Source of the DNA: Microvirga sp.
GTDB taxonomy: Bacteria > Pseudomonadota > Alphaproteobacteria > Rhizobiales > Beijerinckiaceae
Length of the DNA stretch: 41,279 nucleotides
Direction: 5' to 3'
Assembly: GCA_031181145.1 (NCBI GenBank)
Contig: JAPSLB010000040.1
Coordinates: 1-41,279 of the forward strand
Part shown: in pieces, positions 16,458-26,131 of the stretch
How positions within the stretch are numbered: position 1 is the stretch's first letter
How the letters are laid out: every line of letters begins with the position of its first letter
Notes under the pieces: generated by a model
Told to the model about the DNA's origin: nothing
Seen by the model: only the letters and a program-made list of their open reading frames with translations
The model's database searches: none
Program-made: the position numbers and the translations under genes

Positions 16458-18893
16458 ATGCGCTTTGTCCTACGATTCTTCGGCTTCCTGTTCAGCGTCG
16501 GCGCGATCTTCTTCCTGATCGGCGCCGTGGGGCTGGCCTATGGATTCTGGTTCTTCTCCAAGGACCTGCCGGATCACGCGCAGCTCGCCAACTACGAGCC
16601 CCCGGTGATGACGCGCGTCCATGCCTCGGACGGGAGCCTGATCGCGGAATATGCGCGTGAGCGGCGTCTCTACGTGCCGATCCAGGCCATTCCGAAGCTC
16701 GTGAAGGTCGCCTTCCTGTCCGCCGAGGACAAGAATTTCTACAAGCACCCCGGCATCGATCCCGAGGGTATCGTCCGTGCGATCCTCGCCAACATCAAGT
16801 CCGGCGGCAGGCGGGAGCAGGGCGCTTCGACCATTACCCAGCAGGTCGCGAAGAACTTCCTGGTCGGCAACGAGCGCAGCTATGAGCGCAAGATCCGCGA
16901 GGCGCTCATCGCCCTGCGGATGGAATCCACCTTCTCGAAGGACAAGATCCTCGAACTCTATCTCAACGAGATCTATCTCGGCCTCGGGAATTACGGCGTG
17001 GCCGCCTCGGCGCTGAACTATTTCGGCAAGTCTCTCCATGAGCTGACCATCGCCGAAGCCGCTTATCTGGCCGCTCTTCCGAAGGCGCCGAACAACTATC
17101 ACCCGTTCCGCCAGCGCCAGGCCGCCATCGACCGCCGCAACTGGGTCATCGGCCGTATGGTCGAGAACGGCTACATCACGCAGGAGCAGGCGGAGGAGGC
17201 CAGGAAGGATCCCCTGGACGTCACGCCGCGCGTCGTGTCCCCCAACAGCATCGCGTCCGGCTACTTCGCCGAAGGCGTGCGCCGCGACATCGCCGAGCGC
17301 TACGGCGAGGAGAAGCTCTATGAGGGCGGCCTCCTGATCCGCGCGACGCTCGATCCCAAGATGCAGGCCATGGCCCGCAAGGCGCTGGTGGACGGCCTCG
17401 TGCGCTTCGACGAGGCCCGCGGCTGGCGCGGTGCCCAGCACAAGCTCGATCTGGCCGGCCGCGAGTGGGGCCTTGCTCTGGCCGAGGTGACCGCCATGGG
17501 TGATGTGCAGCCCTGGCGTCTGGCCGTCGTTCTCGAAGTCTCGGGCGGGCGCGCCCGAATCGGCCTGCAGCCGAAGAAGGAGGCCTCCGGCCAGCTCTCC
17601 CGCGATCGGGAGACGGGCTTCGTCGCCGCCGACGGCGTGAAATGGACGCGCCGCTCCGTCGAGAAGGCCCTGTCGGTGGGCGACGTGGTCTATGTGGAGC
17701 CCATCGACGGCAAGCAGGGCCAGTACCGCCTGCGCCAGGTGCCCGAGATTTCCGGCGCCATCGTCGCCATGGATCCTCAAACGGGGCGCGTTCACGCCAT
17801 GGTCGGCGGCTTTTCCTTCGATCAGAGCGAGTTCAACCGCGCCACCCAGGCGATGCGTCAGCCGGGCTCCGCGTTCAAGCCCATCGTGTACGCGACGGCT
17901 CTCGACAACGGCTACACGCCCTCGTCCCAGGTCATGGACGCGCCCTTCGTGCTCGACATGGGCCCGGGGCAGGCAGCCTGGGCGCCGTCGAACTATGACG
18001 GCAAGTCCGCGGGCCTGCGCACTCTGCGCTACGGCATCGAGCATTCCAAGAACCTGATGACGGTGCGCCTGGCCAACGAGATCGGCATGCCGGTCATCAC
18101 CGAATATTCCCGCCGCTTCGGCGTCTACGACGACATGCTGCCGCTTCTCTCCATGTCGCTCGGCGCAGGCGAGACGACGGTCATGCGCATGACGGCGGCC
18201 TATTCCATGTTCGTGAACGGCGGGCGCCGTATCAAGCCGACGCTGATCGACCAGATCCAGGACCGCAGCGGCCGCACGATCTATCGCCATGACGACCGCA
18301 AGTGCGACACCTGCGATGCGGATGCATGGGACGGGGGAGCCGCGCCCAAGCTCACGGATACTCGAGAGCAGGTGCTCGATCCGCTCACCGCCTATCAGAT
18401 CACCTCGATCCTCGAGGGCGTGGTGCAGCGCGGCACGGCGCAGTCGATCAAGGCTGTCGGCAAGCCGCTCGCCGGCAAGACGGGCACCACCAACGACGCC
18501 AAGGACGTGTGGTTCGTGGGATTCTCGCCTGACCTCGCGGTCGGCGTGTTCCTCGGCTACGACCAGCCGAAATCCCTCGGCAACGCGGCCACTGCCGGCC
18601 AATATGCCGCTCCCGTGTTCCGCGATTTCATGCAGATGGCCCTGAAGGACAGGCCCGCGACCCCGTTCCGGGTGCCCCCGGGCATCAAGCTGATCCGCGT
18701 CAATGCCTCCACCGGCACCCGCGCCGGAGGCGAGGGCGCCGGCACGATCCTGGAGGCCTTCAAGCCCGGCCAGGCTCCTCCGGAATATTATGCTGCCCAG
18801 GAGGAGGAGATCCCGCAGGCCGAATATTCGCCGGCTCCTCCGGAGATGATGCCCCGCAGGGCCGTGGGAGCGACCCCGGGCGGATTGTACTGA
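16458..18893 (+). CDS. mrcA: Penicillin-binding protein 1A (bifunctional transglycosylase/transpeptidase)
   Basis: 811 residues. Polymerises and cross-links peptidoglycan. One N-terminal membrane anchor (about 6-33). GT51 domain with Glu90 in FLSAEDKNFYKHPGID, QGASTITQQVAKNF, RKIREALIALRME, ILELYLNEIYLG and AAYLAALPKAPN. An OB-like region near 315-420 precedes the transpeptidase: Ser471 of SAFK, Ser530 of SKN, and KTG at 674-676. The tail after 730 is Pro/Glu-rich. No frameshift or missing catalytic residue. Lies between amidase and prfB on the same strand. A GGTGC/GCACC hairpin sits about 20-35 bases before the start. Confidence 0.97.
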   Translation: MRFVLRFFGFLFSVGAIFFLIGAVGLAYGFWFFSKDLPDHAQLANYEPPVMTRVHASDGSLIAEYARERRLYVPIQAIPKLVKVAFLSAEDKNFYKHPGIDPEGIVRAILANIKSGGRREQGASTITQQVAKNFLVGNERSYERKIREALIALRMESTFSKDKILELYLNEIYLGLGNYGVAASALNYFGKSLHELTIAEAAYLAALPKAPNNYHPFRQRQAAIDRRNWVIGRMVENGYITQEQAEEARKDPLDVTPRVVSPNSIASGYFAEGVRRDIAERYGEEKLYEGGLLIRATLDPKMQAMARKALVDGLVRFDEARGWRGAQHKLDLAGREWGLALAEVTAMGDVQPWRLAVVLEVSGGRARIGLQPKKEASGQLSRDRETGFVAADGVKWTRRSVEKALSVGDVVYVEPIDGKQGQYRLRQVPEISGAIVAMDPQTGRVHAMVGGFSFDQSEFNRATQAMRQPGSAFKPIVYATALDNGYTPSSQVMDAPFVLDMGPGQAAWAPSNYDGKSAGLRTLRYGIEHSKNLMTVRLANEIGMPVITEYSRRFGVYDDMLPLLSMSLGAGETTVMRMTAAYSMFVNGGRRIKPTLIDQIQDRSGRTIYRHDDRKCDTCDADAWDGGAAPKLTDTREQVLDPLTAYQITSILEGVVQRGTAQSIKAVGKPLAGKTGTTNDAKDVWFVGFSPDLAVGVFLGYDQPKSLGNAATAGQYAAPVFRDFMQMALKDRPATPFRVPPGIKLIRVNASTGTRAGGEGAGTILEAFKPGQAPPEYYAAQEEEIPQAEYSPAPPEMMPRRAVGATPGGLY

Positions 18894-19059
18894 TCCGCTC
18901 CGAATCCCATATGAGACGTGATTCCTGACAAGGCATGACGTCGCATGACCGCTGAGCCCGGTTGCTTGCGGCGGTCACCGGCCATGCGGGAAGAGACGCT
19001 TTACACACCAGGGCGCTCCCCTTAAGACGCCCCAAACCCAGAACGGACAGCAAGACAAA

Positions 19060-20188
19060 ATGCGCGCCGAGATCGAACACCTCGTAGAAGAGACCAAGCA
19101 GTCATTCGGACTGCTGAGGAGGCATCTTTGACTGGGACAACGCCCAGCGTCGCCTCGCGGAACTGAACGCCCAGGCCGAAGACCCGAATCTCTGGAACGA
19201 CGCGGAGGCCGCGCAGAAGATCATGCGCGAGCGCACCACGCTGGAGGATCAGATTTCATCCATCAAGCGCATGGAGCAGGAGCTCGATGACGCGATCACG
19301 CTGATCGAACTCGGCGAGATGGAGGACGACGAAGGCACCATCCGGGAGGGCGAGGAGGCGATCCGCGGCCTCCATGAGGAAGCCGCGCGCCGACAGGTGG
19401 AAACGCTGCTCTCGGGGGAGGCCGACGCCAACGACACGTATATCGAGGTGCATTCGGGCGCCGGCGGCACGGAAAGCCAGGACTGGGCTTCCATGCTCCA
19501 GCGCATGTATGCCCGCTGGGCCGAGCGCCGGAAGTACAAGGTCGAGCTTCTCGAGATCACGGACGGCGAAGAGGCTGGCATCAAAAGTGCCACGCTTCTG
19601 ATCAAGGGTCACAATGCCTATGGCTGGCTCAAGACCGAATCCGGCGTGCACCGCCTCGTGCGCATCTCTCCCTACGACTCGAATGCGCGCCGCCACACGA
19701 GCTTCGCCTCGGTATGGGTCTATCCGGTGGTCGATGACCGCATCGACATCGAGGTCAAGGAATCGGACTGCCGCATCGATACGTTCCGCTCCTCGGGCGC
19801 GGGCGGCCAGCACGTGAACACCACCGACTCGGCGGTGCGCATCACCCATATCCCGACGGGCATCGTCGTGGCCTGTCAGCAGGAGCGTTCGCAGCACAAG
19901 AACCGGGCGACCGCCTGGAACATGCTGCGTGCCCGCCTCTACGAGCTGGAGCTGAAGAAGCGCGAGGAGAAGGCAAACGCGGAGGCAGCCGCCAAAACGG
20001 ATATCGCCTGGGGGCACCAGATCCGCTCCTACGTGCTGCAGCCCTATCAGCTGGTGAAGGACCTGCGCACGGGGACCCAGTCCCAGAGCCCGCAGGACGT
20101 TCTCGACGGCGATCTGGACCCCTTCATGGAAGCCGCTCTCGCCCAGCGCGTCTACGGCGGAGGCGAAGAGGTCGACGATATCGATTAG
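19060..20188 (+). CDS. prfB: Peptide chain release factor 2, with programmed +1 frameshift
   Basis: Releases peptides at UGA and UAA. The coding sequence is join(19060..19128, 19130..20188), 375 residues. The first 23 codons ([20 protein letters not shown]...) end at CTT TGA; skipping T19129 continues as [15 protein letters not shown]. The shift site is the classical RF2 one (separate entry). Conserved GGQ at 248-250 in [15 protein letters not shown]. The stop-codon recognition tripeptide, SPF in E. coli RF2, is SPY here, 45 residues before GGQ as expected. A gene model beginning at 19223 would miss 54 residues. Follows mrcA by 166 bases. Confidence 0.96.
19117..19131 (+). promoter_or_regulatory. 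RF2 programmed frameshift site
   Basis: AGGAGG (19117-19122), 3 bases, CTT TGA C. The internal Shine-Dalgarno plus slippery CUU before a UGA stop is the known autoregulatory element: low RF2 lets the ribosome shift +1 and make more RF2. Confidence 0.95.
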
Positions 20189-20237
20189 AGCATGGGGCCT
20201 GAACGGGGGATTCCACTTTAGGATCGATCCGATGCTC
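20188..20237. repeat. Degenerate agagcat...atgctct repeat
   Basis: GAGCAT (20188-20193) and ATGCTC (20232-20237) bound a sequence with ggattccactttaggatcga inside. This resembles a dispersed Hyphomicrobiales element framed by agagca/tgctct that I know from related genomes; assignment from memory. It begins at the prfB stop codon. Confidence 0.4.
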
Positions 20238-20301
20238 TCGCTTAATAGACGGAACCTCGTTCGGCGCGCCCCTTCTGGCCCGCACGATGCGCTGGGGATC
20301 G

Positions 20302-20335
20302 AGGGCCGCTTCATCGAGGCGGCCCTTTCCTTTTC
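20302..20335 (+). terminator. Terminator downstream of prfB
   Basis: AGGGCCGC (20302-20309) / GCGGCCCT (20319-20326), 9-base loop, then ttccttttcc. Between convergent prfB and bcp. Confidence 0.65.
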
Positions 20336-20343
20336 CGGATCTG

Positions 20344-20808
20344 TCAGAGTGCTCTGGCGGCCGCCAGCACCTCCTCCGCGTGGCCCGGCACCTTCACCTT
20401 GCTCCAGACCCTCGCGATCCTGCCGTCGCGATCGATGAGCACGGTGGTGCGCTCGACGCCCATGTACTTCCGGCCGTACATGCTCTTCTCGACCCACACG
20501 CCGTAGGCTTCGAGCATGCTCTTTTCCTCATCGGAGGCGAGGGGGAATTCGAGGTCGTATTTGGTACGGAACTTGTCGTGGCTCTTGAGGCTGTCGGGCG
20601 AGACACCCACGATCTCGGTGTCGGAGGCCTCGAACGCCTTCCGCAAAGCCTGGAAGTTCCGGGCCTCGAGCGTGCAGCCGCTGGTATCGTCCTTCGGGTA
20701 GAAATACAGCACGACTTTCCTGCCTCTCAGGCTGTCGAGTGAAATCTCTGTCCCGCCGGTGACGGGCAGGGAGAAAGCGGGGGCTTGGTTTCCGGGCGTC
20801 AATACCAT
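20344..20808 (-). CDS. bcp: Thioredoxin-dependent thiol peroxidase (Bcp/PrxQ-type peroxiredoxin)
   Basis: 154 residues. Reduces hydrogen peroxide and organic peroxides in the cytoplasm. Core motifs VLYFYPKDDTSGCTLEA with peroxidatic Cys45, VGVSPDSLKSHDKFRTKY, LASDEEKSMLEAYGVW and TTVLIDRDGRI. The second cysteine found five residues later in E. coli Bcp is Arg50 here, and no other cysteine is present, so it must work as a 1-Cys enzyme resolved by an outside thiol. Divergent from the AsmA-like gene with 156 bases between the starts. Confidence 0.95.
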   Translation of the reverse strand: MVLTPGNQAPAFSLPVTGGTEISLDSLRGRKVVLYFYPKDDTSGCTLEARNFQALRKAFEASDTEIVGVSPDSLKSHDKFRTKYDLEFPLASDEEKSMLEAYGVWVEKSMYGRKYMGVERTTVLIDRDGRIARVWSKVKVPGHAEEVLAAARAL

Positions 20809-20964
20809 CGTTCGCCTTCCTTTTGGCGGATTGTGCTGCTTGGAAACCTCTTGTGTGCACGACGGAAAAGAGGCGGTCGCGGGAGGCTGCCGGTGCGGTT
20901 AAGGTCCTCACTGATTCCTTCGCAGCAGCAAAAGCGCAAGAACCGGGTTGCCCATATCACAATA

Positions 20965-23900
20965 ATGAAAATGCCGCTCCGTACCACGCTGTCCCGGCAA
21001 GAACCGGTCAAACGAAGCCTTCTGGGCCGGCTGATCCGTGGTACGCTCTACTGCAAGCTCGGGCTGATCGCATTTCTGATCGTCGTTGCAGGGGTTTTCT
21101 ACCTCCGCCTGTCCGTGGCTCCGCTCAGCTTCGGACGCTTGCCGGAGCGGGTTGCGGAGGCCCTGGCCTCACGCATCGGACCGGGCTGGACCGTGGCGCT
21201 TCGCAACACCGCCATCGAGCTTCATGAGGGTATTCCCGCCTTGCGAGCCAACGGGCTCGACATCCGCGGGCCGAGCGGCGAGCTCGTCGTCCGCGCTCCC
21301 TATGCTCTCGTCAGCGTCGATTTCCTGTCCCTGCTGACGGCCAATCTCCAGCCCAAGGCCATTCACGTTCGCGACCTGCAGTTGCGGGTGCTCGTCAACC
21401 GGGACGGCTCGCTGACCTTCTCGCCCGTGCAGAGCACGGAGGAGGACCAGGCCCAGGGCGCCCGGGCTCCGGAGCCGGCTCCCTCCCGGGCGGCGGCCGC
21501 CTCCCTGGCGGCCAGCGTCGACGGTCCATCCCAGGTCTCGGGCGCGGTCGGATCGCTGCTCGATCTGATCGTCGGGCCGCGGAGCGTCCTCAACACCCTT
21601 GGCAAGGCGCAGCTGACCAATGCGCGTCTCGTCTTCATCGATGCGGATTACCGCGAGCGGGCCCGTTTCGACCGGGTGGACGCCACCTTCGACTGGGACA
21701 CCGATGGCGGGCGTCAGTTCTCGGCCATGGTGGAGGGGCCGCAGGGGCCATGGCAGCTGAGGGGCGACGCGAGGGCCGAAGGCCCGGAAGCCTACCGCGC
21801 GGCGTTCGTGGCCGATTCCGCGCCGATTCAGGACATCCTGGTGCTGAGCGGCATGTCGAGCCTGCCCGCCGCCACCGATCTCGAATTCTCCGGCCGTTTC
21901 GACATGGCCTATGCGAATGGCCGCGTGACAGAGCTGAAGACCCGCCTCGACAGCAACGCGGGCTTCATCAAGATCGAGGACAAGGATACCTCTCCCCTGC
22001 GGGTGGACCACGCCACCATCGTGGCTGAATGGAACGAAGCCGAGAAGACGCTCGGCCTGCCGATGCTCGAACTCAAGGGGGGCGATACCTACGTCAATCT
22101 CCAGGGAACGCTGTCGGTCCCGACGACACACCAGCCGTGGCGTCTGCGGCTCACCGGCCGGGACATCGTCTGGACGGGGGCCACGCCTGAAGACGCGCCT
22201 CTCCGGGTATCGCAGATGGATGCGGATCTGTCCGGCCCCAACGGCGTCATGCTCAACAGCATCAGGTTGAGGGGACCCATGCTCCATGTCGATATCGGCG
22301 GCGCCCTTGCGGAGGCCGCCGACCCGAAGGGGCTGAAGTTCGACGTCACCGCCTCGAAGACCGATATTCGTTCCGCGCTTCGGATCTGGCCGGAGGCCGT
22401 GGCTCCGCCGGTCCGCCGCTTCCTGGTCGAGAACCTCAAGAACGGCACCCTGGAGGACTTCAAGCTCAAGATCGCGATGACCGGTGCCGATGTCGAACGA
22501 TCCATATCGGGTGGTCCCATCCCCGATGAAGCGGTCAAGATCGACTTCGCGATTTCGCAGGGCACTCTTCAGGCGGCCGAGGGATTGCCGCCGATCTCCC
22601 AAATGGACGTGACGGGCCGCGTGACCGGCACGATGGTGGCCCTGCGTGCCCCGGCGGGCCGCGTGGACATGGCCGGCAGCCATAGCCTGAACGCTTCCGA
22701 CGGCTCATTCGCGCTCGACAATTACTGGGACGACAATGCCCTTGCCCGTATCGATTTCCGCCTCACGGGCGCTGCGGACGGTGTCGGGGCCATGCTCCAG
22801 CAACCGCTCGTCAAAGAGATTGCAGGATTCGAGGTCGACCCCACCGGAATGAAGGGGAAGGCAGACCTGCGGGTCGGAATCGGTCTGTCGGTCAACCATA
22901 TCCCGGCTTTCGCCGATCTCCCGCTCAGGGTAACGGGAACGCTGAACGACCTCACGCTCGACAGCCTTTTTGGCAAGGAGAAGCTCGAAGGGGGCAATCT
23001 GACCATCGCTTACGACCGGGGCGACCTGTCGATCAAGGGCGACGGCAAGATCGGAGGCGGCGCAGCCGCCATCGACGTGCAAAAGAATCGTCAAGGCGGG
23101 CAGGCGAATGTCGTCTTCGCTCTCGATGAAGCGGCGCGCAGCAAGCGTGGCCTCTCGTTCGGCTCGCAGCTGACCGGCATCGTGACTCTCAAGGTCGGTG
23201 TACCGCTGGGCAGGCCCGACGCAGCCGGCATGATCGTGGAAGCCGATCTGACGAAGGCCGGGATCGATCAGCTCATCCCGGGCTGGGTCAAGCCGGCAGG
23301 CAGGCCGGGCAAGCTCACCTTCACCATGAGCGACGGGCCCGAGGCGGAAATCCGCGACCTGCAGCTCGACAGCGGTGCCGTGCAGATGCGCGGAACCGCG
23401 GCCCTGTCCAAGGAGGGCGAACTGGAGCGGGCAGAGCTTTCCACGTTCAAGCTCTCGCCCGGGGACGACATGCGCGCTCAGGTCGAGCAGTCCGGCGGCG
23501 TCTACAAGGTCACCGTTCGCGGCAACGTGGGCGATGCGCGGCCCTTCGTGAGAGGCTTCAGCTCGCAATCCTCGAGCCGGAACGGAAATGGGAAGGAGGC
23601 GAGGGACTTCGATCTCGACCTCAGCCTGAACATCCTGACGGGCTACAACAACGAGGCGATCACCAACGCGGTCATCAAGGCTTCGATGCGCAAGGAGGTC
23701 CTCAGGCATCTCGAGATGAAGGGCCGTCTCGGCGCAACGAATGTCGCTGCCCGCACCGACACGCAGGGCAGGAACGGGTCCGTGATCATTGTCCAGGCGG
23801 AAGATGCAGGCGCGCTGCTGCGCTTCACGGACGTGTACAAGCGGATGGTCGGTGGCAACCTCATCATCAACATGACGACCGGGGAGGGGCAGCAGCCTGG

Positions 23901-24423
23901 AATGCTGCTGTTGCGCTCGTTTACCCTGGTCAACGAACCGGCCCTGCGCCGGATCATTCCGACCCAGACCCAAATGGTGGCCGGGCAGGACAGATCGGGC
24001 AATCCGCAGCTGGTGCGCGTGGACGTGAACGAGGTGACCTTTGCGCGGGCGCGGGCCGAGTTCACGCGCACGTCCGGCCGCATCGATTTTCGCGAGGCGG
24101 CGATTTACGGCAACCAGATCGGTTTCACCCTCGACGGGTTCATCGATTACAGCCGGGATCGGATGGACATCTCAGGGACGTTCGTGCCGGCTTATGGCCT
24201 CAACAATGTGTTTGCCAAGGTGCCTCTGTTCGGGCCCCTGCTCGGCGGCAGTCAGTACGAGGGCCTGTTCGCGGTCAATTTCCGTGCCGCGGGTCAGGCG
24301 AGCGCTCCCAACCTGACGGTCAATCCGCTTTCCGCTGTGGCGCCCGGCTTCCTGCGCAAGCTCTTCGGCGTGGGAATGGAGCCGCAGCAGAGCGATGCGC
24401 TGCCGACGGTTCCCGATCGGTAA
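20965..24423 (+). CDS. Large AsmA-like / DUF3971 inner-membrane-anchored protein
   Basis: 1152 residues. One transmembrane helix near residues 30-50 (LGLIAFLIVVAGVFYLRLSV), then a very long periplasmic part. The N-terminal part (GWTVALRNTAIELHEGIPAL) and the middle fit DUF3971; the C-terminal part with RIDFREAAIYGNQIGFTLDG, DRMDISGTFVPAYGLN and NVFAKVPLFGPLLGG is the AsmA_2 signature. AsmA/YhdP/TamB-type proteins are thought to form hydrophobic grooves carrying phospholipids to the outer membrane; this is family knowledge, not seen here. ATG 20965 or 20971 is the likely start: earlier frame overlaps the bcp promoter and coding start and has no homology. No strong ribosome site. Confidence 0.88.
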   Translation: MKMPLRTTLSRQEPVKRSLLGRLIRGTLYCKLGLIAFLIVVAGVFYLRLSVAPLSFGRLPERVAEALASRIGPGWTVALRNTAIELHEGIPALRANGLDIRGPSGELVVRAPYALVSVDFLSLLTANLQPKAIHVRDLQLRVLVNRDGSLTFSPVQSTEEDQAQGARAPEPAPSRAAAASLAASVDGPSQVSGAVGSLLDLIVGPRSVLNTLGKAQLTNARLVFIDADYRERARFDRVDATFDWDTDGGRQFSAMVEGPQGPWQLRGDARAEGPEAYRAAFVADSAPIQDILVLSGMSSLPAATDLEFSGRFDMAYANGRVTELKTRLDSNAGFIKIEDKDTSPLRVDHATIVAEWNEAEKTLGLPMLELKGGDTYVNLQGTLSVPTTHQPWRLRLTGRDIVWTGATPEDAPLRVSQMDADLSGPNGVMLNSIRLRGPMLHVDIGGALAEAADPKGLKFDVTASKTDIRSALRIWPEAVAPPVRRFLVENLKNGTLEDFKLKIAMTGADVERSISGGPIPDEAVKIDFAISQGTLQAAEGLPPISQMDVTGRVTGTMVALRAPAGRVDMAGSHSLNASDGSFALDNYWDDNALARIDFRLTGAADGVGAMLQQPLVKEIAGFEVDPTGMKGKADLRVGIGLSVNHIPAFADLPLRVTGTLNDLTLDSLFGKEKLEGGNLTIAYDRGDLSIKGDGKIGGGAAAIDVQKNRQGGQANVVFALDEAARSKRGLSFGSQLTGIVTLKVGVPLGRPDAAGMIVEADLTKAGIDQLIPGWVKPAGRPGKLTFTMSDGPEAEIRDLQLDSGAVQMRGTAALSKEGELERAELSTFKLSPGDDMRAQVEQSGGVYKVTVRGNVGDARPFVRGFSSQSSSRNGNGKEARDFDLDLSLNILTGYNNEAITNAVIKASMRKEVLRHLEMKGRLGATNVAARTDTQGRNGSVIIVQAEDAGALLRFTDVYKRMVGGNLIINMTTGEGQQPGMLLLRSFTLVNEPALRRIIPTQTQMVAGQDRSGNPQLVRVDVNEVTFARARAEFTRTSGRIDFREAAIYGNQIGFTLDGFIDYSRDRMDISGTFVPAYGLNNVFAKVPLFGPLLGGSQYEGLFAVNFRAAGQASAPNLTVNPLSAVAPGFLRKLFGVGMEPQQSDALPTVPDR

Positions 24424-24570
24424 CGCTCAAGATCCTTCGAGCAGCCGCGAGAGTCTCTTTGCGCGAGGAAGGTGGACGGGCAACCCGCTGGAGGGAGCCC
24501 AACCGCTTTCACGTCGTCGCGGGCCTTGGGGCGGTGGTCCCGATCATGCGAGTGCAGCGCTCTTCCAATG

Positions 24571-24620
24571 AGGATGGCCGGGACTCTTCCCCGGAGCAAG
24601 TCCGGGGACGGCGACGACAT
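24571..24620. repeat. REP-like palindrome, divergent copy 3
   Basis: ggatggccgggac followed by CCCCGGA (24589-24595) / TCCGGGG (24601-24607). On the minus strand it reads gtcgtc...ccccggacttgctccgggg, matching the second hairpin type at 35407-35485. Lies in the 257-base gap between convergent AsmA-like gene and tyrS. Confidence 0.55.
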
Positions 24621-24680
24621 GGTAACGGCCTCCCGCCTCCCGGATGAGGGCAGCGGAGGATGCCGGACGGATGAATTGCC

Positions 24681-25943
24681 TCAGACAGCCCGCAGCAGGA
24701 CGTGCTTCTTCTTGCCGAAGGACAGCTTGATCACGCCTTCGCTCGTGAGATCCGAGAGGCCAAGCGTGCCGCGCTCGTCTGAGACCGTCTGGTCGTTGAC
24801 CCTGAGGCCCCCGCTCTTCACCTGACGGCGCGCCTCGCTCGACGAGGGCACGAGCTTCGCGTAGTCCGGACCGAAGGCGGTGAGCACGCCGAGTCCCTCC
24901 TTCAGGATGCTGGACGGGACCTCGACGGTGGGCAGGCTCTCCGCGAGCCTGCCCTGCTCGAAGGTCTTCTGCGCCGTCTCCGCTGCAAGCTGCGCGGCCT
25001 CGCGGCCATGGAGGAGAGCGGTCGCTTCGGTTGCCAGAACCTTCTTCGCCTCGTTGATCTCGGCGCCCTGCAGGGCAGCGAGCTTGGCGATCTCGTCCAT
25101 CGGCAGGACGGTGAACAGCTTCAGGAACCGGACGGCGTCCGCATCCTCGGTGTTGCGCCAGAACTGCCAGTAATCGTAAGGGCTCAGCATGTCGGCGTTG
25201 AGCCAGACCGCGCCGGAGGCGGTCTTGCCCATCTTGGCGCCGGAGGCCGTGGTCAGCAGAGGGCAGGTGACGGCATAGAGCTGCGGCGTGCCGAGACGGC
25301 GGCCGAGATCGATGCCGTTGACGATGTTGCCCCACTGATCGGAGCCGCCCATCTGCAGAATGCAGCCGTAGCGCTTGTTGAGCTCCACGAAGTCGTAGGC
25401 CTGGAGGATCATGTAGTTGAATTCCAGGAAGGACAGCTCGTGCTCGCGTTCGAGGCGCAGCTTGACGCTGTCGAAGGACAGCATGCGGTTGACCGAGAAG
25501 TGGCGGCCCACATCGCGCAGGAAGTCGATGTAGTTGAGCTTGGTCAGCCACTCGGCGTTGTCCACCATGAGCGCGTCGGTCTTGCCCTCGCCGAAGCCGA
25601 TGAAGCGAGAAAAGACCGTCTTGATGCTGTCCTTGTGGGCCTCGATCTGCTCGACAGTCAGGAGTTTGCGGCTCTCGTCCTTGCCCGAGGGGTCGCCGAC
25701 GCGGGTCGTGCCGCCGCCCATGAGCGTGATCGGCTTGCCGGCGCCGGTCTTCTGAAGCCAGTGCAGCATCATGATCGAGAGCAGGTGACCCACGTGCAGG
25801 GACGGGCCCGTGCAGTCATAGCCCACATAGGTCGTCAGCCGGTTCTCAAGGGCGGCAGCATCCACGGCCTCGAAATCGGAGGTCTGGTGAATGAAGCCTC
25901 GCTCGGTGAGCACTCTGAGGAAATCGGATTTCGGCGCAGTCAT
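24681..25943 (-). CDS. tyrS: Tyrosyl-tRNA synthetase
   Basis: 420 residues, normal for the bacterial TyrRS. Class I signatures: HVGH at 50-53 (HIGH), [27 protein letters not shown] (positions about 180-205), and AKMGKTASG standing for KMSKS. The C-terminal S4 RNA-binding domain shows [19 protein letters not shown] 25943 is where homology starts; a longer frame to 26111 overlaps the promoter region of the RTX protease. Ribosome site weak. Confidence 0.97.
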   Translation of the reverse strand: MTAPKSDFLRVLTERGFIHQTSDFEAVDAAALENRLTTYVGYDCTGPSLHVGHLLSIMMLHWLQKTGAGKPITLMGGGTTRVGDPSGKDESRKLLTVEQIEAHKDSIKTVFSRFIGFGEGKTDALMVDNAEWLTKLNYIDFLRDVGRHFSVNRMLSFDSVKLRLEREHELSFLEFNYMILQAYDFVELNKRYGCILQMGGSDQWGNIVNGIDLGRRLGTPQLYAVTCPLLTTASGAKMGKTASGAVWLNADMLSPYDYWQFWRNTEDADAVRFLKLFTVLPMDEIAKLAALQGAEINEAKKVLATEATALLHGREAAQLAAETAQKTFEQGRLAESLPTVEVPSSILKEGLGVLTAFGPDYAKLVPSSSEARRQVKSGGLRVNDQTVSDERGTLGLSDLTSEGVIKLSFGKKKHVLLRAV

Positions 25944-26077
25944 GACGGTACTCGGTTTCGCGAGAAGAGAGCATCCCCTGTACCAGTTTTGCCTGCTGTC
26001 GCAACCGCGCAGGACACCATGGGCCTGAAGTTTTCGCTCCCGCAACCGGAAACGATGTTCTTTCTCGCGCAACTCCG

Positions 26078-26089
26078 ACTTGTACAAGT
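26078..26089. promoter_or_regulatory. 12-bp perfect palindrome between tyrS and RTX protease
   Basis: ACTTGTACAAGT is its own complement, 43 bases before the protease start. A candidate operator; it shares the TTGTA core with the inverted repeat at 2206-2245 upstream of the other RTX gene. No known regulator consensus assigned. Confidence 0.3.
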
Positions 26090-26131
26090 TCGAAACTATG
26101 TTACAAGGCAAATATTCTTAAGGAGGGTAGC

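Noticed and set aside
16470..18602. 710-codon open frame on the minus strand
   Set aside because: Antisense to mrcA, which has all catalytic motifs.
19223..20188. Separate RF2 gene starting at an internal ATG
   Set aside because: The frameshift site at 19117-19131 and homology upstream show that the gene begins at 19060.
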